From: Aquimarina sp. AU58
Lineage (GTDB): Bacteria > Bacteroidota > Bacteroidia > Flavobacteriales > Flavobacteriaceae
Direction: 5' to 3'
NCBI RefSeq assembly: GCF_900312745.1
Contig: NZ_OMPD01000014.1
Location: 3,381,826-3,445,825, forward strand
Length of the DNA: 64,000 nucleotides
In this document: in pieces, positions 36,371 to 44,069 of the stretch
Position numbering within the stretch: position 1 is the first letter of the stretch
Layout of the letters: each line of letters starts with the position of its first letter
Made by a program: the position numbers and the translations under genes
The notes under the pieces: generated by a model
The model's database searches: none
What the model saw: the letters and a program-made list of their open reading frames with translations, nothing else
Told to the model about the DNA's origin: nothing

Positions 36371-37411
36371 TTATTTAATGAATTGAACTTTTGTTGCATC
36401 AATTTCATTCTTGCTATCAAAAAATCCTTGATCTGTCATCCAATCATCACTAAATACTTTACTCATGTATCGTGATCCATGATCGGGAAGAATAACAATA
36501 ACATTACTATTTTCATCAAACTCACCTTGCTCAGCAAGTTGTTTTACACCTTGTATAGCTGCTCCACTTGTATATCCTAAAAACAGTCCTTCTTTTTTTA
36601 CTAATTCTCTAGCTGTATGTGCACTATCTTCATCACTAACCTTTTCAAATTTATCAATAACATCAAAATCTGTTGCAGTAGGGATTAAATTTTTACCCAG
36701 ACCTTCAATTCTATAAGGATATATTTCTTCCTCATCAAATTCTCTGGTTTCATGATACTTTTTTAAAACCGATCCATAAGCATCGATTCCCAAAACACGT
36801 ACATTACTGTTTTTTTCTTTCAAAAACCTTGCAGTACCTGAGATAGTTCCTCCGGTTCCACAACATGCTATAAAATGTGTAAGCTTACCATTGGTTTGCT
36901 CCCAAATTTCTGGTCCCGTAGAATTATAATGAGCGTCAATATTTAATTCATTAAAATATTGATTTATATATACAGATCCTTTTATTTCTTCATGAAGTCT
37001 TTTTGCCACCTGATAATACGATCTTGGATCATCAGCACTTACATGGGCCGGGCATACATATACCTTTGCTCCCATATTCTTAAGCATTGCAATTTTATCC
37101 TTAGAGGATTTAGAACTAACAGCAAGAATACAATCGTAACCTTTGATCACGCTAACCATTGCTAAACTAAAACCTGTATTACCACTTGTTGTTTCAATAA
37201 TGGTATCACCGGGTTTAAGAATACCTCTTCTTTCTGCTTCTTCTATAATATAAAGTGCAATTCTATCTTTGGTGGAGTGTCCCGGGTTAAAAGATTCTAC
37301 TTTTGCGTAGTAATTTCCCGGAAAGTCGTTCATAATTCTGTTTAATTTTATAAGCGGGGTATCGCCAATAAGCTCTAAAACATTATTATAAGCCCTAATA
37401 TCTTCTCTCAT
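36371..37411 (-). CDS. PLP-dependent cysteine synthase family protein (possible cysteate synthase)
   Basis: The 346-residue fold-type II PLP enzyme has LIGDTPLIKLNRI, the PLP lysine K48 in PGHSTKDRIAL (usual form PGGSVKDR), the substrate loop TTSGNTG (75-80), the phosphate-binding CGTGGTISG, and YTSGAA. The family makes cysteine from O-acetylserine or related beta-replacement products. Genes of this type next to an SPT-like enzyme are known from capnine (sulfonolipid) synthesis, where the enzyme makes cysteate from O-phosphoserine and sulfite. The His-Ser-Thr variation at the lysine loop fits a specialised substrate, but specificity is not proven. An ordinary cysteine synthase is the alternative. 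Confidence 0.85.
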   Translation of the reverse strand: MREDIRAYNNVLELIGDTPLIKLNRIMNDFPGNYYAKVESFNPGHSTKDRIALYIIEEAERRGILKPGDTIIETTSGNTGFSLAMVSVIKGYDCILAVSSKSSKDKIAMLKNMGAKVYVCPAHVSADDPRSYYQVAKRLHEEIKGSVYINQYFNELNIDAHYNSTGPEIWEQTNGKLTHFIACCGTGGTISGTARFLKEKNSNVRVLGIDAYGSVLKKYHETREFDEEEIYPYRIEGLGKNLIPTATDFDVIDKFEKVSDEDSAHTARELVKKEGLFLGYTSGAAIQGVKQLAEQGEFDENSNVIVILPDHGSRYMSKVFSDDWMTDQGFFDSKNEIDATKVQFIK

Positions 37412-37497
37412 ATAATTGTGTTTTACAGATTCGTGGAATAAAATGGGGGTCCACTAACTGTTACAAAAACGGTACGAAGTTACATTATTTTTTTTAA

Positions 37498-39567
37498 TTA
37501 CTCTTGGATACCTTCTAAATCTAATAAAAAGGCATATTCTTCTGCCACTTCTTTAAGTGCTTCAAATCTCCCTGAGGCTCCTCCATGTCCGGCTTCCATA
37601 TTTGTATGTAATATTAATAAATTCTTATCTGTCTTTAACTCTCTTAATTTTGCTACCCATTTTGCTGGCTCCCAATATTGCACCTGAGAATCATGCAAAC
37701 CTGTATTTACTAACATATTAGGATATTTCTGAGCTACAACATTATCATAAGGAGAATATGACTTCATATATGTATAATATTCTTTTTCATTAGGATTACC
37801 CCATTCATCGTATTCTCCTGTGGTTAAAGGAATACTATCATCAAGCATTGTACTTACAACATCTACAAAAGGTACCGATGCTACTACTCCATTATATAAT
37901 TCTGGCGCCATATTAACTATTGCCCCCATCAATAATCCTCCTGCAGAACCTCCCATAGCATATAAATGATTGGTAGAAGTATATCCTTGTGCTATTAAAG
38001 ACTTTGAACAATCAATAAAATCTGTAAACGTATTTTTCTTTTTAAGAAGTTTTCCATCTTCATACCAGGATCGTCCCAGATATTCGCTTCCTCTTATGTG
38101 GGCAATGGCGTAAATAAATCCTCTATCCAGCAAACTTAATCTCGCCGTAGAAAAATAAGGATCTATAGTTGATCCATATGAACCATAACCATATTGTAAT
38201 AATGGGTTACTTCTATCCTTTTGTAATCCTCTTTTATATATTAAAGAAATAGGAATTTTAGTTCCATCCTCGGCTGTTGCCCATACTCTTTCTGAAACAT
38301 AATCACTTTTATCAAATTTACCACCAAGGACTTCTTGTTCCTTTTTTACTTTTTTCTCCTGAGATTCCATATCAAAATCAATTACCGAATTAGGAGTAGT
38401 AAGAGAGTTATAAGAGTATCTTAGGCTTTTGGTATCAAAATCAGGGTTTGTACTTACATAAGCGGTATAGGTTTCATTATCAAAAGGAAGGTAATAATCA
38501 GCAGTACCGTCCCATCTTTTGATATTAATCTTATTTAAACCATTATTACGCTCACTAATAACTAAATACTCTTTAAAAATCTCTACATCTTCTAGTAAAA
38601 CATCTTTTCGGTGTGGTATGACATCTTTCCAGTTCTCTTTGGCAGTATTATCCTCAGATACCTTCATCAGCTTAAAATTAGTAGCTTCGTCTGCATTGGT
38701 TAACACATAGAAATGATCATCATAATGTGCTATCCCATATTCTACTCCTCTTATTCTTGGCTGAAAAACTTTAAATTCTCCTGTAGGATCATCGGATCTT
38801 AAAATTCTATATTCTGAAGTTAGCGTACTACTTGACCCTATTACAAGGTATTTTTTAGATTTGGTTTTATATACAAATGTAGAAAAGGTATCATCTGTTT
38901 CATTAAAAATCTCTACATCATCTGATACTGGAGTTCCCAGAACATGCCTGTAAATCTTATTAGATCGCAGTGTTTCATTATCTTTTTTGGTATAAAATAA
39001 GGTTTTACTATCTGTAGCCCAGGTACTACCACCAGTTGTAGTTTCTATAATCTCTGGATATACTTCACCTGTTACAAGGTTTTTTATTCGTATGGTATAT
39101 TTACGTCTACTTACGGTATCTACACCATATGCAGCTAACTTATTATCAGGGCTAATACTAAGTCCGGATAATCTATAATAACTATATCCTTCAGCTTCTT
39201 TGTTACAATCAAAAAGAATTTCTTCTTCTGCATCAAGGCTTTCTTTTTTTCTGGAATAAATAGGATAATCTTTTCCTTTTTCGAAACGAGTTAAATACCA
39301 ATACCCGTTTAATTTATACGGAACTGAAGAATCATCCTCTTTGATACGACTTTTCATTTCTTCAAAAAGGTTTTCCTGAAACTTCTTTGTATGAGCAGTC
39401 ATCTTATCATTATAGGCATTCTCTTGCTCTAGATAATCAATCACCTCCTGGTTTTCACGATCATTTAACCAAAAATAGTTATCAACACGAATATCATCAT
39501 GTTTTTCTAGATTTGCTGGTTTTTTAGCTGCTATAGGAGGTTGAACTTTAGAATCCAATGTCGTCAT
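37498..39567 (-). CDS. oligopeptidase B (prolyl oligopeptidase family, S9A)
   Basis: The 689-residue enzyme has an N-terminal propeller (about 70-410) and a C-terminal alpha/beta hydrolase domain with catalytic S541 in GGSAGG, D626 in GLHDSQVQ and H661 in EAGHGG. It cleaves peptides after basic residues. The open frame starts with MTTLDSKVQPPIAAKKP, lacking a signal peptide. Directly upstream, in the same frame, lies a 19-codon lipoprotein signal peptide ending ATSCK, then a single TAA and two codons before this ATG. Homologues in this phylum are often lipoproteins, so the stop codon may have cut off the export signal; the encoded product would now be cytoplasmic. Confidence 0.93.
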   Translation of the reverse strand: MTTLDSKVQPPIAAKKPANLEKHDDIRVDNYFWLNDRENQEVIDYLEQENAYNDKMTAHTKKFQENLFEEMKSRIKEDDSSVPYKLNGYWYLTRFEKGKDYPIYSRKKESLDAEEEILFDCNKEAEGYSYYRLSGLSISPDNKLAAYGVDTVSRRKYTIRIKNLVTGEVYPEIIETTTGGSTWATDSKTLFYTKKDNETLRSNKIYRHVLGTPVSDDVEIFNETDDTFSTFVYKTKSKKYLVIGSSSTLTSEYRILRSDDPTGEFKVFQPRIRGVEYGIAHYDDHFYVLTNADEATNFKLMKVSEDNTAKENWKDVIPHRKDVLLEDVEIFKEYLVISERNNGLNKINIKRWDGTADYYLPFDNETYTAYVSTNPDFDTKSLRYSYNSLTTPNSVIDFDMESQEKKVKKEQEVLGGKFDKSDYVSERVWATAEDGTKIPISLIYKRGLQKDRSNPLLQYGYGSYGSTIDPYFSTARLSLLDRGFIYAIAHIRGSEYLGRSWYEDGKLLKKKNTFTDFIDCSKSLIAQGYTSTNHLYAMGGSAGGLLMGAIVNMAPELYNGVVASVPFVDVVSTMLDDSIPLTTGEYDEWGNPNEKEYYTYMKSYSPYDNVVAQKYPNMLVNTGLHDSQVQYWEPAKWVAKLRELKTDKNLLILHTNMEAGHGGASGRFEALKEVAEEYAFLLDLEGIQE

Positions 39568-39573
39568 GGTATT

Positions 39574-39633
39574 TTATTTACAAGAAGTTGCGAAAATAAG
39601 AGATAATAAGAATATAATGAATGAAGTTTTCAT
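39574..39633 (-). pseudogene. orphan lipoprotein signal peptide cut off from oligopeptidase B by an in-frame TAA
   Basis: On the minus strand 39633-39577 encodes MKTSFIIFLLSLIFATSCK: charged start, hydrophobic core and lipobox ATSC. TAA follows at 39576-39574. The protease ATG (39567-39565) is in the same frame two codons further on. Any one-base change from TAA to a sense codon (AAA, GAA, CAA and others) would rebuild one continuous lipoprotein. Confidence 0.75.
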
Positions 39634-39667
39634 AATAATCTTGTTAGTTTATTAACAGCCAAAGTAC

Positions 39668-39675
39668 TAATTTTG
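39668..39675 (+). promoter_or_regulatory. Bacteroidota -7 element (TAATTTTG) for ybaB
   Basis: TAATTTTG lies 28 nt before the ATG at 39704. Confidence 0.45.
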
Positions 39676-39703
39676 TATTTATAAATTTTAAAAACACATA
39701 CAC

Positions 39704-40027
39704 ATGTTTGGAGATATGATGGGGATGATGGGTAAATTAAAGGAAACCCAGCAAAAAGTAGAGGAAACTAAAGAAAGGTTAAATACCGTTTTGGTAGATG
39801 AAGAAAGTTCTGATGGTTTACTTAAAATTACGCTCACCGCAAATCGAGAAGTTAAAAAAATCGCTATATCCGATCAACTATTAGAAGACAAGGAACAGCT
39901 AGAGGATTATTTAATTTTAACTTTAAATAAGGCTATCGCAAAAGCAACACAGGTTAATGAAACAGAATTGGCTGCAGTTGCTAAAGAAGGTATGCCAAAT
40001 ATCCCGGGGATGGATTTATTTAAATAG
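39704..40027 (+). CDS. ybaB: YbaB/EbfC family nucleoid-associated protein
   Basis: The 107-residue protein has the family layout: an N-terminal coiled helix (MGKLKETQQKVEETKERL), a central beta part (LLKITLTANREVKKIAISDQLL) and a C-terminal helix (LEDYLILTLNKAIAKATQ). YbaB dimers bind DNA and help organise the nucleoid. It is often next to dnaX/recR in other bacteria, but here it stands between oligopeptidase B (divergent) and yegP. Confidence 0.92.
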   Translation: MFGDMMGMMGKLKETQQKVEETKERLNTVLVDEESSDGLLKITLTANREVKKIAISDQLLEDKEQLEDYLILTLNKAIAKATQVNETELAAVAKEGMPNIPGMDLFK

Positions 40028-40151
40028 TCCTGTCATCAATTAAAGGGTGTTGGGCTTTAAAAAAGTGCAGTTAGCTATTTTTATATTTTTCTTTCTCCTT
40101 TTAATTCTATAATTTTAACAAAAGCTAAAAAATTAACTAAAATCTGACAAT

Positions 40152-40472
40152 ATGTTTGAACTCAAAAATAAGGAAGGGTCTAGCTATCATTTTACCTTAA
40201 AAGCTAAAAACGGACAAGTTATCTTAAGTAGTGAGGTTTACAATAGTAAATCTGCTGCTGAAAATGGAATCGCTTCAGTTAAGAAAAATGCATCTGAAGA
40301 TGGTCGATACGAACGTAAAACAGCTAAAAATGGTAAGTTCTATTTTAACCTAAAAGCTGGTAATGGCCAGGTAATAGGTAGTAGTCAGATGTATGCTTCT
40401 GAGTCTGGAATGGAAAATGGCATCAATTCTGTAAAAGAAAATGCATCGGGTGCCGATACTAAAGAAATTTAA
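40152..40472 (+). CDS. yegP: YegP family protein (tandem DUF1508)
   Basis: The 106-residue protein consists of two homologous halves of about 48 residues. Each contains a FTLKAKNGQVILSS or FNLKAGNGQVIGSS strand pair and an ENGIxSVKxNAS helix. E. coli YegP has the same length and duplication. The function is unknown. No signal peptide is present. It ends before a strong bidirectional terminator. Confidence 0.92.
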   Translation: MFELKNKEGSSYHFTLKAKNGQVILSSEVYNSKSAAENGIASVKKNASEDGRYERKTAKNGKFYFNLKAGNGQVIGSSQMYASESGMENGINSVKENASGADTKEI

Positions 40473-40490
40473 TTTTTTAAGTGTTTATAA

Positions 40491-40523
40491 ATAAAGCTGC
40501 TCATTATATATGAGCAGCTTTAT
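40491..40523. terminator. bidirectional terminator between yegP and threonine aldolase
   Basis: A perfect 14-bp stem (40491-40504 with 40510-40523) around a 5-nt loop overlaps the end of the convergent aldolase gene. Confidence 0.85.
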
Positions 40524-41547
40524 TTATATTCAGAGTTACTGAAGTTAATAATTCTAAAAAGTACTCATGCTTTTGCTGGGTATATTCCAAATGTGTTACA
40601 AATCTTAATTTACCTTGCCCCATTCCATAAAAATGAACGTTTTTTGACGCCATTTCTGCAATAAATTCTTCTTCATTGCCGTCTATAACAAATATAACTA
40701 TATTGGTATCTACAGGTTCTACCTGCGTTACAAAAGGTAGTTTTTTTAGTACTTCGCCAATTTCTTCGGCTCTTTTATGATCTTCTGCTAATCGGTCGAT
40801 ATGATGCTCAATAGCATATAATCCGGCAGCTGCCAAATATCCTAACTGGCGCATTCCTCCTCCTAATATTTTTCTGATACGAATTGCATGTTCCATAATA
40901 TCGCTATTACCAACTAAAACCGATCCTACTGGTGCTCCCAGGCCTTTGCTTAAACAAACAGAAATAGAATCAAAAACTTCTCCGTATTGGGTAGCACTTT
41001 CATTTTTGGCTACAAGAGCATTCCATAATCGTGCTCCATCCAAATGGTATCCAAGATGATGCTGATCACATACTTGCCTTATTTTTTTTATTTCTTCAAA
41101 ATCATAACATGCTCCACCTCCTTTATTGGTCGTATTCTCTATACATACCAAACTTGTTAACGGGCTATGATAAAAATCTGGTGGATTAATTGCTGCTTCT
41201 ACCTGCTCTGTTGTAACCATCCCTCTGTGACCATCTAGTAATTTGCATGATACTCCACTATTAAAAGAAACTCCTCCTCCTTCATAATTATATACATGAG
41301 CAAATTTATCAGCTATCAATTGCTCGCCTGGTTGTGTGTGTAATTTAATAGCAGCCTGGTTTGCCATACTTCCCGAAGGGAAAAACAATGCAGTATCTTT
41401 ACCAAACATTTGTGCTACCTTTTCCTCTAATGCATTTACTGTAGGGTCTTCTTTATACACATCATCCCCTACCTCAGCATTCATCATGGCAGCAAGCATT
41501 TCTGGAGTAGGTTTGGTAATCGTATCACTTCTAAGATCTATTTTCAT
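40504..41547 (-). CDS. ltaE: low-specificity L-threonine aldolase
   Basis: The 347-residue PLP enzyme begins MKIDLRSDTITKPTPEML, the hallmark of threonine aldolases. It has FFPSGSMANQAAI, GYHLDGARLWNA (Asp binding the PLP nitrogen) and the PLP lysine K201 in CLSKGLGAPVGS. It cleaves L-threonine/allo-threonine to glycine and acetaldehyde in the cytoplasm. It is a single gene, divergent from the AraC-type regulator. Confidence 0.95.
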   Translation of the reverse strand: MKIDLRSDTITKPTPEMLAAMMNAEVGDDVYKEDPTVNALEEKVAQMFGKDTALFFPSGSMANQAAIKLHTQPGEQLIADKFAHVYNYEGGGVSFNSGVSCKLLDGHRGMVTTEQVEAAINPPDFYHSPLTSLVCIENTTNKGGGACYDFEEIKKIRQVCDQHHLGYHLDGARLWNALVAKNESATQYGEVFDSISVCLSKGLGAPVGSVLVGNSDIMEHAIRIRKILGGGMRQLGYLAAAGLYAIEHHIDRLAEDHKRAEEIGEVLKKLPFVTQVEPVDTNIVIFVIDGNEEEFIAEMASKNVHFYGMGQGKLRFVTHLEYTQQKHEYFLELLTSVTLNINKAAHI

Positions 41548-41604
41548 TTTTTTATAATACTATATGATTTATATTGTAATCTACTCGACCAATAAAAATA
41601 ATGC

Positions 41605-41612
41605 TATTTTTG
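41605..41612 (+). promoter_or_regulatory. Bacteroidota -7 element (TATTTTTG) for the TPR-AraC regulator
   Basis: TATTTTTG lies 31 nt before the ATG at 41644. No -33 box was seen. Confidence 0.4.
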
Positions 41613-41643
41613 TGAATAGCACTAGCATATTGCTCTAAAATAA

Positions 41644-43398
41644 ATGTTCCTTCAAAAAAATATTATGTATAGGTTTTTTATATATTGTTTTTTACTGCAA
41701 TTTCTTTTTACCCCAACCTCATTAAAGGCGCAACACTATACAGATTCACTACAGCAAAAAAGTTATAAAGAGTTACAAAATCTTTTTTTAGAAAATCGTA
41801 ATGTAGATTCCATAAATGCAAAAAAGATTTTGAAGGTTTATATAGAAAAAGCAAAGAAAAATTTAGATACTCTCAAAATAGCACAAGCCTTTCGACTTTA
41901 TTGCCTGGATAAAAGTGAAGAAAACAAACAACCCTTTTTAGATAGTATTATTGCCATTACTAAGAATAAACAAAATAAAAACTACCCTGCTTTTGCTTAT
42001 CACAGGAAAGCACAATTTTTTCTACATCAACAAAGAAATATTGAAAAGACCTTAAATAATCTTAACCTGGCTCGTAAGTATGCAAAATTGAATAACAATA
42101 TCCGTCTTTTATACAGAATAAAACATCACATTGGTATTATTAAAAGTGAGCATTTAAATGAAAAAGAGGAAGCTTTGGCTATTTTTAAAGAGTGTGAAAA
42201 ATTTTATAAAGATAAAGACAAGTATATCTATAGATATTTATTTACGCTACATGTTATTGCAGAAACATATATAGGTCTTAAAAAATATGATTCTGCATCA
42301 TATCATAATAACCTGGGATATAACAAAGCTGTAAATGGTACTAATATCGAGCAAAACAAAATGAAAGCCTATTTTATTTTATGTGAAGGAATTAACCAAT
42401 ATACTCAAAAAAAATACACAGCTTCTATCGACAGTATAAATAAAGCTATACCTACAATGATAGAATATAACGATATCTCTAATATAATTGATAGTAATTT
42501 TTATTTAGGGAAATCATATTATGACCTTGGGAATAAAGAAAAAGCAATACCGCTTTTAAAAAAAACAGATTCTATATTAGAAACGTTAAACTCTATTCCA
42601 CAATACAAACATGTTAAAACCTACGAGTACTTAAAAAATTACTATAAAGAAATAAATGATCTGCCCAATCAAAATAAATATTTAGATAAGTTAAATACTG
42701 TATTGGATAATTATCTAAATGATCAGATTTTTATTAGTAGAAAAGTAAAAGAAGACTATGATATTCCGTTACTAATTGAGGAGCAACAGGCCATCATAAA
42801 AAAACTAAATAAAAACAATGATACTTATATTTCGGGATTATTAATTTCGGGAATACTTTTACTAATTTCTGGGGGGCTTATCTACTATCAATATCGAAAA
42901 AGACGATTGTATAAAATTAGGTTCGAACAACTGATTATCGATTCTAAATCAAATACGCATTCACCCTACTCAAACCAAGAGATCAAATCTACGAAAAGTT
43001 CGGATTTAAAAGTTCCCGAAAAACATGTAACTTATATACTGAGTAAGCTTGATGAGTTTGAAAAAAACCATGATTTTTTAAATATAGGAGTAAGTTCTCA
43101 ATCTCTGGCTGATGATATAGAAACCAATGTTAAATACTTGTCACGAGTGATTAATCATTATAAAAACAAAAGTTTTACCAACTATCTAAATGAGTTACGA
43201 ATCACCTATGCCGTAAAAGAATTACAGGAGAATGTAATGCTACAAAAATTCACTATAAAAGCTATCGCTAGCGAGTTTGGATATAACAGCGCTGAGACTT
43301 TTTCTAATGCCTTTTATAAACAGGTAAAGATAAAACCTTCTTATTTTATTAAGGAATTAAGAAAGGTAAAAAGTGATAAAAAAACCCTATCTATTTAG
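41644..43398 (+). CDS. membrane-anchored TPR transcriptional regulator with C-terminal AraC-type HTH
   Basis: The 584-residue protein has a signal sequence (cleavage near SLKA/Q), a helical TPR region (about 40-370), one membrane helix near 400 (SGLLISGILLLISGGLIYY), and a cytoplasmic AraC HTH domain at about 465-580 (LADDIETNVKYLSRVI, then IKAIASEFGYNSAETFSNAFYKQVK). Such one-component regulators sense outside signals through the TPR part and bind DNA as dimers on paired sites. It lies directly upstream of two peptide precursor genes, so control of the peptide island is likely by inference. An alternative start is Met8 at 41665. Confidence 0.9.
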   Translation: MFLQKNIMYRFFIYCFLLQFLFTPTSLKAQHYTDSLQQKSYKELQNLFLENRNVDSINAKKILKVYIEKAKKNLDTLKIAQAFRLYCLDKSEENKQPFLDSIIAITKNKQNKNYPAFAYHRKAQFFLHQQRNIEKTLNNLNLARKYAKLNNNIRLLYRIKHHIGIIKSEHLNEKEEALAIFKECEKFYKDKDKYIYRYLFTLHVIAETYIGLKKYDSASYHNNLGYNKAVNGTNIEQNKMKAYFILCEGINQYTQKKYTASIDSINKAIPTMIEYNDISNIIDSNFYLGKSYYDLGNKEKAIPLLKKTDSILETLNSIPQYKHVKTYEYLKNYYKEINDLPNQNKYLDKLNTVLDNYLNDQIFISRKVKEDYDIPLLIEEQQAIIKKLNKNNDTYISGLLISGILLLISGGLIYYQYRKRRLYKIRFEQLIIDSKSNTHSPYSNQEIKSTKSSDLKVPEKHVTYILSKLDEFEKNHDFLNIGVSSQSLADDIETNVKYLSRVINHYKNKSFTNYLNELRITYAVKELQENVMLQKFTIKAIASEFGYNSAETFSNAFYKQVKIKPSYFIKELRKVKSDKKTLSI

Positions 43399-43420
43399 GT
43401 CTATTAACGCTTCTTAAAAA

Positions 43421-43442
43421 CACGAAATTCCAGAATTTCGTG
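43421..43442. promoter_or_regulatory. palindrome CACGAAATTC-CA-GAATTTCGTG, candidate regulator site
   Basis: Ten-bp perfect arms flank a 2-bp centre, too tight for a terminator loop. It lies 22 bp after the regulator gene and upstream of the first precursor promoter. Its core TTCCAGAATTTCG recurs at 48491, 48511 and 49051. Confidence 0.55.
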
Positions 43443-43468
43443 TAGTGTAAATAATTTTTCCATTTAAA

Positions 43469-43500
43469 AACAACGGTTTTTACATACATTCGTGATCAAC
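43469..43500 (+). promoter_or_regulatory. promoter repeat copy 1 for precursor gene
   Basis: This 32-bp block is identical to 43747-43778 and contains TACATTCG (43485-43492), one mismatch from the -7 consensus TAnnTTTG. The ATG follows 35 nt later. Confidence 0.55.
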
Positions 43501-43527
43501 CCACAAAACAATAAAACATATTACATC

Positions 43528-43719
43528 ATGAAAAAAAAATCACTCAACACAAAAAAACTTACCTTAAAAAAATTTGAAATTTCTAAATTTAATGAGTTAA
43601 ATAAAATTCATGGAGGAGGAGGAGGCAGTACACCGCAAAATGGAGTTGCTCGATGTGTCTCTGACTCTTGTGGAAATAATGGAAAATGTGATTCTTCTAT
43701 CTATTATCAATTTGATTAG
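43528..43719 (+). CDS. double-glycine peptide precursor 1 (class I lanthipeptide-type leader), 63 aa
   Basis: The product starts MKKKSLNTKKLTLKKFEISK and its leader ends in NKIHGG (residue 30), the cleavage site expected for a C39 peptidase. The core is glycine-rich (GGGSTPQNG), then has Cys at C-x4-C-x5-C spacing (CVSDSC ... KC) and Ser/Thr residues. An in-frame ATG at 43492 would put the start inside the promoter repeat, so 43528 is preferred. It is the first of a tandem pair with 43797, with near-identical promoter and leader and a diverged core. It is likely exported by the C39 ABC transporter at 44070. Confidence 0.85.
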   Translation: MKKKSLNTKKLTLKKFEISKFNELNKIHGGGGGSTPQNGVARCVSDSCGNNGKCDSSIYYQFD

Positions 43720-43746
43720 AAGATAAATAGTTTCAAAACCATCTTT

Positions 43747-43778
43747 AACAACGGTTTTTACATACATTCGTGATCAAC
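43747..43778 (+). promoter_or_regulatory. promoter repeat copy 2 for precursor gene
   Basis: This is an exact copy of 43469-43500 with TACATTCG at 43763-43770, so the second precursor has its own promoter. Confidence 0.55.
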
Positions 43779-43796
43779 TCACAAAACATATTAGTC

Positions 43797-43988
43797 ATGA
43801 AAAAAAAATCACTCAACACAAAAAAACTAACTTTAAAAAAACTTGAAATTTCTAAACTTAATGGATTAAGTAAAATTTATGGAGGATTTCCAGGAGGAGG
43901 TAGTACACCTCAAAATGAGGCTGGCTGTGCCTCTCAATCTTGTAAGCGTAATAATGATTGTGACACTATTTATGTGGATAGAAAATAA
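43797..43988 (+). CDS. double-glycine peptide precursor 2 (class I lanthipeptide-type leader), 63 aa
   Basis: The leader is nearly the same as in precursor 1 (MKKKSLNTKKLTLKKLEISK ... KIYGG). The core FPGGGSTPQNEAG is followed by CASQSC and DC with the same C-x4-C-x5-C spacing, then TIYVDRK. Surrounding core residues differ, as in rapidly evolving bioactive peptides. The start at 43797 matches precursor 1; an upstream ATG at 43770 lies in the promoter repeat. It is followed by a bidirectional terminator. Confidence 0.85.
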   Translation: MKKKSLNTKKLTLKKLEISKLNGLSKIYGGFPGGGSTPQNEAGCASQSCKRNNDCDTIYVDRK

Positions 43989-44020
43989 ACAATTTTAAAA
44001 ACCACCCTCTACAATTTCAT

Positions 44021-44056
44021 ATAATACCATATCTGACTAGATATGGTATTATTTTT
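44021..44056. terminator. bidirectional terminator between precursor 2 and the ABC exporter
   Basis: A perfect 14-bp stem (44021-44034 with 44039-44052) has a 4-nt loop and a T tract on the plus strand. Confidence 0.85.
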
Positions 44057-44069
44057 TACAACAATATCA

